Counted from the stretch's first letter, positions 44,376 to 53,527 are shown. The stretch is DNA of 64,000 nt from Hymenobacter cavernae (GCF_014641455.1 NZ_BMHT01000003.1:702-64701); one strand, 5' to 3'. The notes: generated by a model from the sequence alone, not told the origin. Translations and numbers: made by a program.

Positions 44376-45767
44376 ATGAGCGAAGAAAAAGCATCTCAGT
44401 TTTCCAGAAGGAATTTTCTGGAAACCTCAGCGAAAGCAGCGGTAGCTACCCTAGCTTTTGGCGGATTCCCGACGATTGTGCCGGCCAGTGTTTTTGGGAA
44501 AAATGCGCCGAGCAACCGAATAAATATTGGCGCTATCGGTACGGGCCGAATTTCCCGAATTCACGACATGCCCGGCGTGTGGCAATATGACCAAGCGCAG
44601 ATTATGGCCGTGTGCGACCTAGATACCCGCCGCGCCGAAGAAGGGAAAATATTAGTCAACGAATATTATTCGAAGAAGAACGGCAAGCCGTACGACGGCG
44701 TGAAGGTGTACAACGATTACCACGCCCTGCTACAGAACAAAGACATTGACGGTGTGCTCATTAGCACGCCCGACCACTGGCACGCGCTGATCGGAATGGC
44801 GGCGGTGAAGGCGGGCAAGGATGTGTACTGCCAGAAGCCCACGTCGCTGACCATTGCGGAAGGCCGCGCGCTGAGCGACGCGGTGAAAAGCACCGGGCGC
44901 ATTTTCCAGATTGGCAGTCAGCAGCGGTCTTCCCAGCAGTTTCGCTACGCGGCGGAGCTGGTGCGCAACGGGCGCATTGGGCAGCTGAAAACCGTGTACA
45001 TCGGCCTGCCCGGCGACCCATCCGGCAACGACGAGCCGCCCATGCCGGTGCCCAAAAATCTGAACTACGACATGTGGCTAGGTTCGACGCCGGAAGTGTA
45101 CTACACCGAAAAGCGCGTGCACCCGCAGCAGGGCTACGACCGCCCCGGCTGGCTGCGCTGCGAGCAGTTTGGCGCGGGCATGATTACGGGTTGGGGCTCC
45201 CACCACGTCGATTGTGCTCACTGGGCCATGAACACCGAGCACACCGGCCCGATTGAAGTGTGGGGCACGGCCGAATTTCCGAAAAAAGGTCTGTGGGATG
45301 TGCACGGCCCCTTCAAGACAGAAGGCCTGTATGCCAACGGCGTGCACATGATTATCAGCGACAGTTTCCCGAACGGAATCAGGTTTGAAGGCACCGATGG
45401 CTGGATCTTCGTGTCGCGCGGCGATGCGCAAGCCACAGCCAGCGACCCGACCGGCAAAGCGGGTAAAGCGTTGGATGCCAGCGACCCGAAGATCATTCAG
45501 TCGGTAATCGGGCCCAACGAGATTCACCTATACGAAAGCAAGGAGCACCACGGCAACTGGCTGGAGTGCATCAAGTCACGCAAGCAGCCGATTGCGCCCG
45601 TGGAAGTGGGGCACCGGTCCTGCTCGACCTGCCTGATTCACCACATCGTGATGAAGCTGAAGCGCAAAGTTTACTGGGACCCGGCCAAGGAGCGCTTCAA
45701 AAACGACGACGAAGCCAATGCCATGCTCACGCGGCCCCAGCGCAAGCCCTACGCGCTGCCAGGTTGA
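44376..45767 (+). CDS. Gfo/Idh/MocA family oxidoreductase, Tat-exported
   Basis: 463 residues. It begins with a Tat-type signal (SRRNFLETSAKAAVATLAF at about 9-27), followed by an NAD(P)-binding Rossmann fold (INIGAIGTGRISRIHD) and the conserved sugar/lysine motif region VYCQKPTSLTIAEG, in which the usual EKP is QKP. The C-terminal alpha/beta domain binds the substrate (GWGSHHVDCAHWAM). Exported Gfo/Idh proteins of this type carry a tightly bound cofactor and oxidise or cleave glycosides by transient oxidation. It lies between the DUF6807 gene and a second Gfo/Idh gene. Confidence 0.88.
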   Translation: MSEEKASQFSRRNFLETSAKAAVATLAFGGFPTIVPASVFGKNAPSNRINIGAIGTGRISRIHDMPGVWQYDQAQIMAVCDLDTRRAEEGKILVNEYYSKKNGKPYDGVKVYNDYHALLQNKDIDGVLISTPDHWHALIGMAAVKAGKDVYCQKPTSLTIAEGRALSDAVKSTGRIFQIGSQQRSSQQFRYAAELVRNGRIGQLKTVYIGLPGDPSGNDEPPMPVPKNLNYDMWLGSTPEVYYTEKRVHPQQGYDRPGWLRCEQFGAGMITGWGSHHVDCAHWAMNTEHTGPIEVWGTAEFPKKGLWDVHGPFKTEGLYANGVHMIISDSFPNGIRFEGTDGWIFVSRGDAQATASDPTGKAGKALDASDPKIIQSVIGPNEIHLYESKEHHGNWLECIKSRKQPIAPVEVGHRSCSTCLIHHIVMKLKRKVYWDPAKERFKNDDEANAMLTRPQRKPYALPG

Positions 45768-45772
45768 TTTTA

Positions 45773-45868
45773 AGCTGTTAGCTGTTAGCTGCTGGCTATT
45801 AGCTGTTAGCCAACCTAGGTGCCGGTAGAACACTGCGCACCTCTGCGTCTCCTCTGCGCACCTCTGCG
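45773..45868. repeat. Two short tandem repeats in the gap between the Gfo/Idh genes
   Basis: AGCTGTT-type 7-bp units recur from 45773 to 45810. After ACCTAGGT (45813-45820), the 15-mer CTGCGCACCTCTGCG occurs at 45833-45847 and 45854-45868, a 21-bp period. The second type resembles CTCTGCG-rich intergenic repeats I associate with Cytophagales genomes. No gene in this 145-bp gap. Confidence 0.6.
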
Positions 45869-45912
45869 GGAAATGACTTCCGCCGTTTTTTAACTGCTTA
45901 CGCTTAAAAAAA

Positions 45913-47292
45913 ATGAGGAGATTCTTCATTGCCAGCCACTTTCTTTTTCTGACGACCCTAGGTTGCCTGGCACAAAACACCGCTAAATCCAGCGCCTCGG
46001 TGCGGCTGGTGACGCTCGACCCCGGCCACTTCCACGCGGCGCTGGTGCAGAAATCGATGTACCCGAACGTCAACCCTAGGGTGCGTGTGTACGCGCCCGC
46101 CGGCTCCGACGTGCAGCTGCACCTCGACCGCATTACGGCCTACAACACCCGCGCCGAAACCCCGACGCGCTGGCAGGAGCAGGTGTACACCGGCCCCGAT
46201 TTCTTCCAGAAAATGCTGGCCGAAAAAGCAGGCAACGTGGTCGTAATTGCAGGCAATAATCAGAAGAAGACGGAGTACATCGCCGGAGCGCTAAAGGCGG
46301 GCTTTAATGTGCTGGCCGACAAACCAATGGCCATAAACAGCAAGGAGTTCAAGACGCTGGAAACCGCCTTCGCGACGGCCCAGCAGAAAAACCTGCTGCT
46401 GTATGATATTATGACCGAGCGGTTTGAGATAACAACCGTGCTGCAAAAAGAGCTTTCCCGCCTGCCGCAGGTGTTCGGTACGCTCGAAAAAGGAACGCCC
46501 GACAACCCGGCTGTGACGAAAGAGAGCGTGCACTACTTCTATAAGTACGTGTCGGGAAGTGTGCTAACCCGGCCACCGTGGTTTATGGATGTGCGGCAGG
46601 AAGGGGAGGGCATCGTCGATGTCACGACGCACTTGGTAGATTTGGTGCAGTGGGAGTGTTTTCCGGAGAGAATCCTGGACTACAAGAAAGATATTCAGGT
46701 ACTTGCTGCCAAGCGCTGGGCCACCGACATGAACCTAGGTCAGTTCAAGACCATCACCAAACTGACTGCTTTTCCGGATTACTTAAAGCGCGACCTGGCT
46801 AACGACACCTTGCTGAAAGTGTACAGCAACGGCTCGATTTCCTACAAGCTGCTCGGGGTGCACGCCAAGGTGTCGGTGACGTGGGCCTACAAAGCGCCCG
46901 AAGGCGCCGGCGATACGCATCACTCCATTATGCGCGGCACGAAAGCCAATTTAGTCATTCGGCAAGGCGCTGAGCAACAATACAAAACGGCGCTTTATGT
47001 CGAGCCTATTGTTAACAACCCGGCTTATGAAAATGCCTTGCAGAGTGAGCTAAAGAAGCTGCAAGCTAGGTATCCGGGCGTGACATTAAAAAAGTCGGCG
47101 AAGGGCTGGGAAATGCTGATTCCGGACAGCTACCGCGAAGGCCACGAAGCGCATTTTGCCCGCGTAACGCAGCAATTTTTGGAATACCTGGAAAAGCGCA
47201 ACATACCCAAGTGGGAAGTGCCCAACATGCTGGCGAAGTACTACACCACCACCAAAGCGCTGGAGCTAGCTTCGCAGAGCCCGAGTGAGTAA
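45913..47292 (+). CDS. Gfo/Idh/MocA-like protein with oxidoreductase C-terminal domain, secreted
   Basis: 459 residues with a Sec signal peptide (about 1-20, ending GCLAQ). The Rossmann part is degenerate (SVRLVTLDPGHFHAALVQ rather than a GxGxxG loop), but the motif VLADKPMAI keeps the DKP lysine, and the second half (from about 200, WFMDVRQEGEGIVDVTTHLVD) matches the putative oxidoreductase C-terminal domain. The weak nucleotide loop raises the question of whether it binds NAD in the usual way. It follows the other Gfo/Idh gene and precedes the cupin gene. Its stop codon overlaps the long hairpin at 47291. Confidence 0.85.
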   Translation: MRRFFIASHFLFLTTLGCLAQNTAKSSASVRLVTLDPGHFHAALVQKSMYPNVNPRVRVYAPAGSDVQLHLDRITAYNTRAETPTRWQEQVYTGPDFFQKMLAEKAGNVVVIAGNNQKKTEYIAGALKAGFNVLADKPMAINSKEFKTLETAFATAQQKNLLLYDIMTERFEITTVLQKELSRLPQVFGTLEKGTPDNPAVTKESVHYFYKYVSGSVLTRPPWFMDVRQEGEGIVDVTTHLVDLVQWECFPERILDYKKDIQVLAAKRWATDMNLGQFKTITKLTAFPDYLKRDLANDTLLKVYSNGSISYKLLGVHAKVSVTWAYKAPEGAGDTHHSIMRGTKANLVIRQGAEQQYKTALYVEPIVNNPAYENALQSELKKLQARYPGVTLKKSAKGWEMLIPDSYREGHEAHFARVTQQFLEYLEKRNIPKWEVPNMLAKYYTTTKALELASQSPSE

Positions 47293-47411
47293 TAAACCGT
47301 CATGTCGACCAACGGGAGACATCTCGCGTGCTATGGTAAACCAAGCGTTGGGTTTCCCACCACAACCTCCGCACGCGAGATGTCTCCCGCGGGTCGACAT
47401 GACGGTTTATT
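47291..47411. repeat. Long intergenic hairpin (20 + 17 bp perfect arms), palindromic repeat element
   Basis: Outer arms 47291-47310 and 47392-47411 are exact reverse complements (AATAAACCGTCATGTCGACC); inner arms 47314-47330 and 47372-47388 (GGGAGACATCTCGCGTG) also pair perfectly, separated by a 3-base internal bulge on each side. The loop is 41 bases. The words resemble dispersed palindromic repeats seen in Hymenobacter-like genomes. It overlaps the stop codon of the upstream gene. Confidence 0.85.
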
Positions 47412-47479
47412 GTAGTTGAGTTAAACCAAACAGAACCACATTACATTTTCTCCCAGAATTGAATTCAATCACTGCGTAT

Positions 47480-48265
47480 ATGAACATGCCTTTGCTTGCC
47501 GTCGGCGCTCTTGCTATGTCCGGCTTTATCGTTCAAACGGACGCTTCGCTGCCCTCGGCCGTGTATAGCAGCAATGCCCAGCCGGTGAAAAAAGACGGCG
47601 GGCGAGCAAGCCAGCAAATAGCGAAAGGCAGTACCCTCGACCTGGCGGAGCTGGCCATTCACACGTCCACGCTCGGGCCGGGACAGATGAACCATCCGCT
47701 ACAGGCGTACAATGATGCCGAGGAACTCGTGGTGGTAAAAGAAGGCAGCCTGACGGCCACAGTGAAAGACTCGACCAGGACCCTAGGTCCGGGCGGGCTG
47801 GCCCTGATTGTGGCCGGTGATAAGCAAAGCTTCAAGAATACGACGAAGGCTCCGGTGACCTATTACGTGTTGAAATTCAGGGCCAAAGACCCCGTGGATA
47901 TTCAGCGCGGACAGGCGGGCGGCGGCTCTTTCGTGAAAGACTGGAGTAAGTTCAAAATGGTGAAAACGGAGAAAGGCGAAACCCGTCCCGTGTTCGACCA
48001 GCCGTCGTCCATGTTCAAGCGCTTTGATGTGCACGCCACGGTGCTCAATCCCGGCATTGCCAGCCACCCGCCGCACACCCACCGCACGGAGGAAATCATC
48101 CTCATGACGAAGGGCAGCGGTGAAATTCTAATCGATAAAACCTCGCATAAAGCGGCGGCGGGTGACGTGGTTTTGCTGCGCTCGAATGTGCCGCACGCCT
48201 TCACCAACACGGGCAGCACGGCCTGCGGGTATTTTGCCATTCAATGGCATAGCAACGCTGAATAG
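47480..48265 (+). CDS. Bicupin protein, exported
   Basis: 261 residues from the ATG at 47480 (MNMPLLAVGALAMSGFIVQ); an upstream TTG at 47459 is less likely. After a signal-like segment there are two cupin barrels. The second has a full metal motif, HPPHTHRTEEIILMTKG with a later His in VPHAF; the first (EELVVVKEGSLTATV) lacks the His cluster and is probably structural. The layout resembles ureidoglycine aminohydrolase-like bicupins. Position after two Gfo/Idh genes suggests it isomerises or handles an oxidised sugar, an inference only. The long hairpin lies in its leader. Confidence 0.8.
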   Translation: MNMPLLAVGALAMSGFIVQTDASLPSAVYSSNAQPVKKDGGRASQQIAKGSTLDLAELAIHTSTLGPGQMNHPLQAYNDAEELVVVKEGSLTATVKDSTRTLGPGGLALIVAGDKQSFKNTTKAPVTYYVLKFRAKDPVDIQRGQAGGGSFVKDWSKFKMVKTEKGETRPVFDQPSSMFKRFDVHATVLNPGIASHPPHTHRTEEIILMTKGSGEILIDKTSHKAAAGDVVLLRSNVPHAFTNTGSTACGYFAIQWHSNAE

Positions 48266-48311
48266 CAAGCAGCTGGCCTAGGTTGCAGCGTCGCGGAATT
48301 ACACGTTTGTT

Positions 48312-48334
48312 ATGCTTCGACCAGCTCAGCATGA
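48312..48334. repeat. Half copy of a dispersed palindromic repeat
   Basis: ATGCTTCGACCAGCTCAGCA with the following TGA carries the words of a common Hymenobacter-like intergenic repeat (cATGCTGAGCTGGTCGAAGC on the other strand), without its second arm. It is related in style to the complete hairpin about 900 bp upstream. Confidence 0.45.
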
Positions 48335-48360
48335 CACGGCTTTTGATAGCTGCCGATAGC

Positions 48361-48400
48361 AAAAAGCCCCGCTCTACAACGTGTAGAACGGGGCTTTTTT
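48361..48400. terminator. Strong bidirectional intrinsic terminator
   Basis: AAAAAGCCCCG (48361-48371) pairs with CGGGGCTTTTT, with an additional TCTAC/GTAGA inner stem and A/T runs on both outsides. It separates the convergent bicupin and SusD genes. Confidence 0.9.
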
Positions 48401-48408
48401 CTGGGAGA

Positions 48409-48424
48409 CCCTAGGTACCTAGGG
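48409..48424. repeat. 16-bp perfect palindrome with two CCTAGG words
   Basis: CCCTAGGTACCTAGGG abuts the SusD stop codon (48425). It consists of two overlapping-orientation CCTAGG sites and precedes the terminator on the minus strand. Confidence 0.7.
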
Positions 48425-50038
48425 CTAATAGCCAGGGTTCTGGGGCAGCTTCCAGCTTTGGGCGTCGTTCAGCGAAATCGGCAGCAGTGGCATGGGGTTC
48501 ACCGAAGTTTCGGTGGCAACGTGCGACGCCGCCCGGGCCCGTACATCGGCCGGCAAGGTGTTCAGGTAGCGACCTGTGCGCACGAGGTCCCAGAAGCGCA
48601 GCGACTCTTCGCCAAACTCTACCCGGCGCTCGTGCCAGATGGCGTTCAGCAGAGCACTGCCCGAAAGGCCAGGCGCCAGGTCGGGTAGGGTGCCGGCTGG
48701 GACGTTGGCGGGTTCGTAGGCCAGCGAGCCCAACGTAGTGCCCGGCGGGCGGGTCGACATACGAGCGCGGGCGCGCACCTGGTTCACCAAGGCAATGGCC
48801 TCGCCAGGCTTGTTGAGTTGAGCGGCGGCTTCAGCTTTCATTAGCAGGATGTCGGCGTAGCGCATTTTGCGGATGTTCTGCGGGCCCGACTCCGGGGCGT
48901 TGGGGGCGATAATAGCCGCCTTGCGGTTGAAGTAACCAGTAGCATTCTGCGTGATATCAACGGGGTTGAGGATACCCAGCACGATGTCGTTGTTCTTGAT
49001 AATCGTGACTTCCTTACGCGGGTCGTTAGGCTCAAACTCGTCCACCAAGCTCTGCGTGGGGTTGTTGAACCCATAGCCCCAGGTCTTGCGGTTGTTCTGA
49101 AAAATATTGTTAGTCGTGCCTATCGAGATGGGACCGTAAGTGTCGTTGGAGGTGGCAAACTGAATCTCGAACAGCGACTCGCTGCTATTCTCGCCAATCT
49201 CCTGGTGAATGGCCGCGTAATTGGCCAGCAGGCTGTACTGACCCGACGAGATGATGGTGCTCGTGATGTCGTACACTTCCTGCCAGGTGTGGTTGTTACC
49301 ATTCACGGTGCCCAACTGATACATGATGGCGCGGGCCAGATAGCCGTTGGCGGCGCCCTTGGTGGCCCGGCCTAGGTCAGCGCCAGCGTAGGCATTCTTC
49401 TCAGGCAGCAGGGCGGCAGCGGCCTTCAGGTCTTTCTCGATGAAGGCGTAGGTCTCGGCAATGGTAGCGCGGCTTACGTTGGACGCCTCGGCGGGCGTCA
49501 CGGTCTTCTCAAACAGCGGCACGCCACCAAAGCCTTTCACCAAGTTGAAGTAGAAATAAGCCCGCAGAAACAAGGCTTCGCCCTTCAAGCGCGATTTCAG
49601 CCCCGCGTCGATGGTGCCAGCATCGATGTTGTTAATGACCGTATTAGCCCGCGCAATACCCGTAAAGCTGTGCACCCACAGCGTGGTAACGGTCTGGTTG
49701 GACGGCGGAATGTTCCAGGTTTTGAGTTCGATGAGGGGCAGGAAGTCACTGGCCGAGCTGCCTCCTTTTTCGGAATCATCGGTCATCAGGTCTCCAAACA
49801 TCCATTCGTAGGTTTGGGCCACGTACTGGCCACTGGGGTCGCCCCACTTGGGCCCCTGGTCCCAGGCAGCCACGTCGTACACGGCGTTGATTGCCTGTAC
49901 GGCATTGGTGGGGTCTTTGAAGAGATTATCCTGGGTAGTGGTACCTAGAGGCTCTTTGTCCAGAAAGTCTTTGCAACCCGGAGCAAGAGCAGTAGTTAGC
50001 AGCAGGCCGAGCAATACGGCGGCGCGAGTGGGTTTCAT
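48425..50038 (-). CDS. susD: SusD/RagB family outer-membrane glycan-binding lipoprotein
   Basis: 537 residues. Lipoprotein signal with lipobox LAPGC (C22). The SusD fold follows: an N-terminal segment with FLDKEPLGTTTQDNLFKDPTNAVQAINAVYD, TPR-like helices, and the C-terminal motif RYADILLMKAEAAAQLNKPGEAIALVNQVRARA. It caps the SusC transporter and binds oligosaccharides at the surface. Its gene follows susC by 24 bp. The following GH9/GH3/GH2 genes suggest a beta-glucan or mannan-related ligand. Confidence 0.95.
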   Translation of the reverse strand: MKPTRAAVLLGLLLTTALAPGCKDFLDKEPLGTTTQDNLFKDPTNAVQAINAVYDVAAWDQGPKWGDPSGQYVAQTYEWMFGDLMTDDSEKGGSSASDFLPLIELKTWNIPPSNQTVTTLWVHSFTGIARANTVINNIDAGTIDAGLKSRLKGEALFLRAYFYFNLVKGFGGVPLFEKTVTPAEASNVSRATIAETYAFIEKDLKAAAALLPEKNAYAGADLGRATKGAANGYLARAIMYQLGTVNGNNHTWQEVYDITSTIISSGQYSLLANYAAIHQEIGENSSESLFEIQFATSNDTYGPISIGTTNNIFQNNRKTWGYGFNNPTQSLVDEFEPNDPRKEVTIIKNNDIVLGILNPVDITQNATGYFNRKAAIIAPNAPESGPQNIRKMRYADILLMKAEAAAQLNKPGEAIALVNQVRARARMSTRPPGTTLGSLAYEPANVPAGTLPDLAPGLSGSALLNAIWHERRVEFGEESLRFWDLVRTGRYLNTLPADVRARAASHVATETSVNPMPLLPISLNDAQSWKLPQNPGY

Positions 50039-50062
50039 ATGAAGAGGGTAGGAAATAGCTGA

Positions 50063-53000
50063 TTAAAACTGAACATTGAAGCCCAGACGGTAGGTGCGCG
50101 CCTGCGGGTAGTTGCCGTAGTCCACGCCGTACGACAGGGGGTTGTTGTAGTTAGCTACGGTCGATATTTCGGGGTCGTAGCCCGTGTACTTGGTGATGGT
50201 GAAAACGTTATCAACCGAGGCAAACACCCGGGCACCTTTCACCTGAATCTTGTCTAGGAATGTCTGGGGCAGCGTGTAGCCTAGCTCCATGTTGCGGGCA
50301 CGTAGGTAGCTCGCGTCCTCCACGTAGCGGCTGCTAAAGCGGTCGTTACCGTTGGTGTCGGTCGAGGTCACGCGGGGCTGGTCACTGTTGGGGTTGCTGG
50401 GCGTCCAGCGGTCCATGCGGTTCGCGTAGAAGTTGCTCCACACACCCACAAAGTCGGCCGATTTCGACAGGTTGAAGGCCCCACCGTTGATGACTTCGGC
50501 GCCCTGCACGCCGTAGAGCAACATCCGGAAGTCGAAGCCCGAGTAGTTCAGGTTCAGCGAGGCGCCATAGCTGAAGTTAGGCGTGCCGCTGCCTAGGTAC
50601 GTGTTGTCGGAAGCCGTGATGGTGCCGTCGCCGTTAGTGTCCTGGTAGCGCACATCGCCGGGCTTCGCACCGGGCTGCACCAGCCCACCAGCAGCATTTT
50701 TATACGCGTCAATTTCGCCCTGATTGTGAAACACGCCCTGGGCTTTCAAGCCGTAGTAGAAGGCTATCTCGCGGCCTACGTCGGTGAGGGTAGTGTTGCC
50801 GATCTGCGGGAGCACATTGCCAGCAGCAATGGCATTACCGCCACCTAGGCTGGTTACTTCGTTGTTGATTTTAGTGAAGTTAACCCCTACGTTGTACTGC
50901 AGCTTGCCAATGGCATTGCGGTAGCTCAGCGCCAGCTCTAGGCCACGATTGCGCAGCGAACCTACGTTGGCAGGAGCAGGAGCCTGCCCCACGTAGTCGG
51001 GGACCGGAGACAAGGCAATCATGTCCTTGGTGCGGCGCTCAAAATAGTCGGCCGTAAGCGTCAGCTGGCTATTAAAAAACTCTGCATCGAGGCCCACGTC
51101 GGTAGTGATGGCCGTTTCCCACTTCAGGTCCGGGTTGTTAATCTGGCTGATGGCCAAGCCGGGAGCGGCCACTCCGTTGAAGGAGTAGATCTGGTTGTTG
51201 CGCGCTACCGAGGCGTAGCCGTAGTTGGGGGCAGCGTTCTGGTTGCCTACCTGGCCGTAGCTGGTCCGTAGCTTCAACACTGACAAGTAGCTTACATCCT
51301 TGAGGAACCGCTCATTGGAGATGTTCCAGGCCGCACCTACCGACGGGAACGTGCCTGTGCGCACTGGCCCGAGGAACTTCGACGTCTGGTCGAAGCGCAA
51401 CGTACCCGTCACGAGGTAACGGTCGCGGAAGTTGTAGTTAGCCCGGCCGAAGTAAGAGGATAAGCTACCGTCGTACTGGCTGCTGCGCACCACGTTGCCG
51501 GTGCTGCGCGAGGCCGAAGCGTATTGCAGCGAAGCATCGAGCGGCACGTTGTAAGCCGTGATGGAGATGCCGTTGCCGTAGCCGCGTTGCGCCTCCTGGC
51601 CTAGGGTAAAGGAGAGGTTGCTGTTATCAGCAAACGTTTTGTTGTAGTTGAAGTAGTTCGACCACACCCAGCTCACGTTTTCGTTGCGCGTTTCGATGAG
51701 CGCGCTCTGGGCCCGCTGGTCTACCGGGCCGATGTAGTACTGCGGCTGGTATACTTTGGGGTGGTTGTTGAAGTAGTTAATGCCGAACGTGGAGCGGAAC
51801 GACAAACCCTTAAACAGCGAAACATCGAGGTAGCTGCTGGTGAATAGGTTGTTGTTCTGAAGCTTGTTATACTTCTGCTCGTCGAGGAGACGCGGCACGT
51901 TCAGCGCGTTGCGCGTGATGACGTCGTCGTTGTAAGTCCCGTTGGGGCCGAACGGGTTGAGAACCGGGTTTATTTGCTGCGCATATTGCAGTATCGTGTA
52001 AGGCTGCGAGCCCCCCTGACCATCGCCGCTGCCCGTCTGGTTGTTGTTGGTAAACGTAGCCGCCACGCCCGCCTTGATGCGCTTGGTGAGCACCACGTCG
52101 TCGTTCACCCGAATCACGAACTTCTTAAAGCCCGAATTCTTGATGATGCCGTTTTGCTGAAAGTAGCTGCCGCTCACTAGGTAGCGGTTTTGCTCGGAGC
52201 CGCCCGAGGCCGATAAACTGTAGTTGGTAATTAAGCCCTTCTGCGTTACCAAATCTTGATAATCAACACCTTCAGCGTTAGTAGCAATAGCTTCTTGCAA
52301 CCGCGAGCCGTAGTCGGGCAGCGGCTTCCCGGCATTAGTGAAGGCCTCCGTCACGAGCGTCGCGTACTGGGCGGCGTTGGTGAGGGGCAGCGTGCGCCGG
52401 ATTTGCTGAAAGCCGGTGTAGCCAGAAAAGTTGAACTGCGTGGCACCCGCCTTGCCGTGCTTGGTGGTGATAAGTACCACTCCGTTTGCCCCGCGCGAGC
52501 CGTAGATGGCTGTGGCTGAGGCATCCTTCAAAATCTCGGTCGACTCGATGTCGGCGGGCAGCAAAAAGCCGATGTCGCTGGTCTGGATGCCGTCCACTAC
52601 GTACAGCGGGTCGCTGTTATTAATAGTGCCCACTCCCCGCACCCGAATGCGGGTGCCCGAGCCCGGCTGGCCGCTGTTAGAAGTCACTTCTACGCCGGCC
52701 ACGCGGCCTTGCAGCGCCTGCACAGGGTCAGAGGTAGCTACTTGCGTGAGCTGCGCGCTGGTAACCGAGGCCACGGCGCCCGTGAGGTCACTCTTGCGGG
52801 CAGTGCCGTAGCCAATTACCACTACTTCGTTCAGGGCCTGCGTGTCTTCGGCCAGCGTCACGGTCAGGTTGCTGGTGGCACCCGTCACGGGCACTTCCTT
52901 ACGCGTGAAACCCACGAAGCTGAATACCAGCACGCCGTTCTCAGGAGCTTGCAGCGTGAAGCTGCCATCCGGACCGGTGCCCGTACCCGTGCTGGTTCCT

Positions 53001-53527
53001 TTTACAACAACCGTTACGCCGGGCAAGCCTGAGCCTTTTGCATCTACTACCCGGCCGGAGACGGTCACATCTTGTCTATCAGAAACGTTTGCAGAATTGG
53101 TAACGTTTGCGGACGTGGACCGGGAAGGAACACGCAAGACCACGCGGTCATTGCTGACTTCGTACTGAATTTTTAGCGGCGACAAGACCTCATCCAGCAC
53201 TGTTGATAAGGGCGCTTCTTTCGCCTGTAAGCTTACTTTGCGCTCAGCACCAATAAGTTGCTGGCTATACACAAAGCGGATGTTGGCTTGCTTGGCAATT
53301 TGATTCAGGATTTCCTTAATCGTTTGCGCTTGTACCTGTAATGTAATTTTGCGTTCCAGCACAGTCTGAACCGCTAGCGGGTGCGTAACCAGAGCTGGCT
53401 GATCTGTGGTAAGCGGGCGGGCTGTTGCCACACCCACTGGCAAGCCGACCATCACCGTATGGAGCAAAAGTGCTTTGATGGTAGCCCTGGACCAAGAGGG
53501 TGGGGGAAGATGTACTGATTTTTGCAT
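50063..53527 (-). CDS. susC: SusC/RagA TonB-linked outer membrane transporter with STN domain
   Basis: 1154 residues from the ATG at 53527 (MQKSVHLPPPSW); the frame extends to 53572 without support. Signal peptide, then an STN signalling domain (about 50-130, KITLQVQAQTIKEILNQIAK), a carboxypeptidase-like domain (VTVSGRVVDAKGSGLPGVTV), plug with the SusC signature IYGSRGANGVVLITTK and a large barrel ending YRLGFNVQF. A serine/asparagine-rich linker at about 150-165 repeats SANV. The STN domain means it signals to a FecR/ECF pair, which is encoded immediately upstream. It imports oligosaccharides using TonB energy. Confidence 0.95.
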   Translation of the reverse strand: MQKSVHLPPPSWSRATIKALLLHTVMVGLPVGVATARPLTTDQPALVTHPLAVQTVLERKITLQVQAQTIKEILNQIAKQANIRFVYSQQLIGAERKVSLQAKEAPLSTVLDEVLSPLKIQYEVSNDRVVLRVPSRSTSANVTNSANVSDRQDVTVSGRVVDAKGSGLPGVTVVVKGTSTGTGTGPDGSFTLQAPENGVLVFSFVGFTRKEVPVTGATSNLTVTLAEDTQALNEVVVIGYGTARKSDLTGAVASVTSAQLTQVATSDPVQALQGRVAGVEVTSNSGQPGSGTRIRVRGVGTINNSDPLYVVDGIQTSDIGFLLPADIESTEILKDASATAIYGSRGANGVVLITTKHGKAGATQFNFSGYTGFQQIRRTLPLTNAAQYATLVTEAFTNAGKPLPDYGSRLQEAIATNAEGVDYQDLVTQKGLITNYSLSASGGSEQNRYLVSGSYFQQNGIIKNSGFKKFVIRVNDDVVLTKRIKAGVAATFTNNNQTGSGDGQGGSQPYTILQYAQQINPVLNPFGPNGTYNDDVITRNALNVPRLLDEQKYNKLQNNNLFTSSYLDVSLFKGLSFRSTFGINYFNNHPKVYQPQYYIGPVDQRAQSALIETRNENVSWVWSNYFNYNKTFADNSNLSFTLGQEAQRGYGNGISITAYNVPLDASLQYASASRSTGNVVRSSQYDGSLSSYFGRANYNFRDRYLVTGTLRFDQTSKFLGPVRTGTFPSVGAAWNISNERFLKDVSYLSVLKLRTSYGQVGNQNAAPNYGYASVARNNQIYSFNGVAAPGLAISQINNPDLKWETAITTDVGLDAEFFNSQLTLTADYFERRTKDMIALSPVPDYVGQAPAPANVGSLRNRGLELALSYRNAIGKLQYNVGVNFTKINNEVTSLGGGNAIAAGNVLPQIGNTTLTDVGREIAFYYGLKAQGVFHNQGEIDAYKNAAGGLVQPGAKPGDVRYQDTNGDGTITASDNTYLGSGTPNFSYGASLNLNYSGFDFRMLLYGVQGAEVINGGAFNLSKSADFVGVWSNFYANRMDRWTPSNPNSDQPRVTSTDTNGNDRFSSRYVEDASYLRARNMELGYTLPQTFLDKIQVKGARVFASVDNVFTITKYTGYDPEISTVANYNNPLSYGVDYGNYPQARTYRLGFNVQF

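Noticed and set aside
53080..53125. Repeated AACGTTTGC words inside susC as LacI-type operators
   Set aside because: They encode a repeated Ser-Ala-Asn-Val linker peptide and lack the full palindrome.
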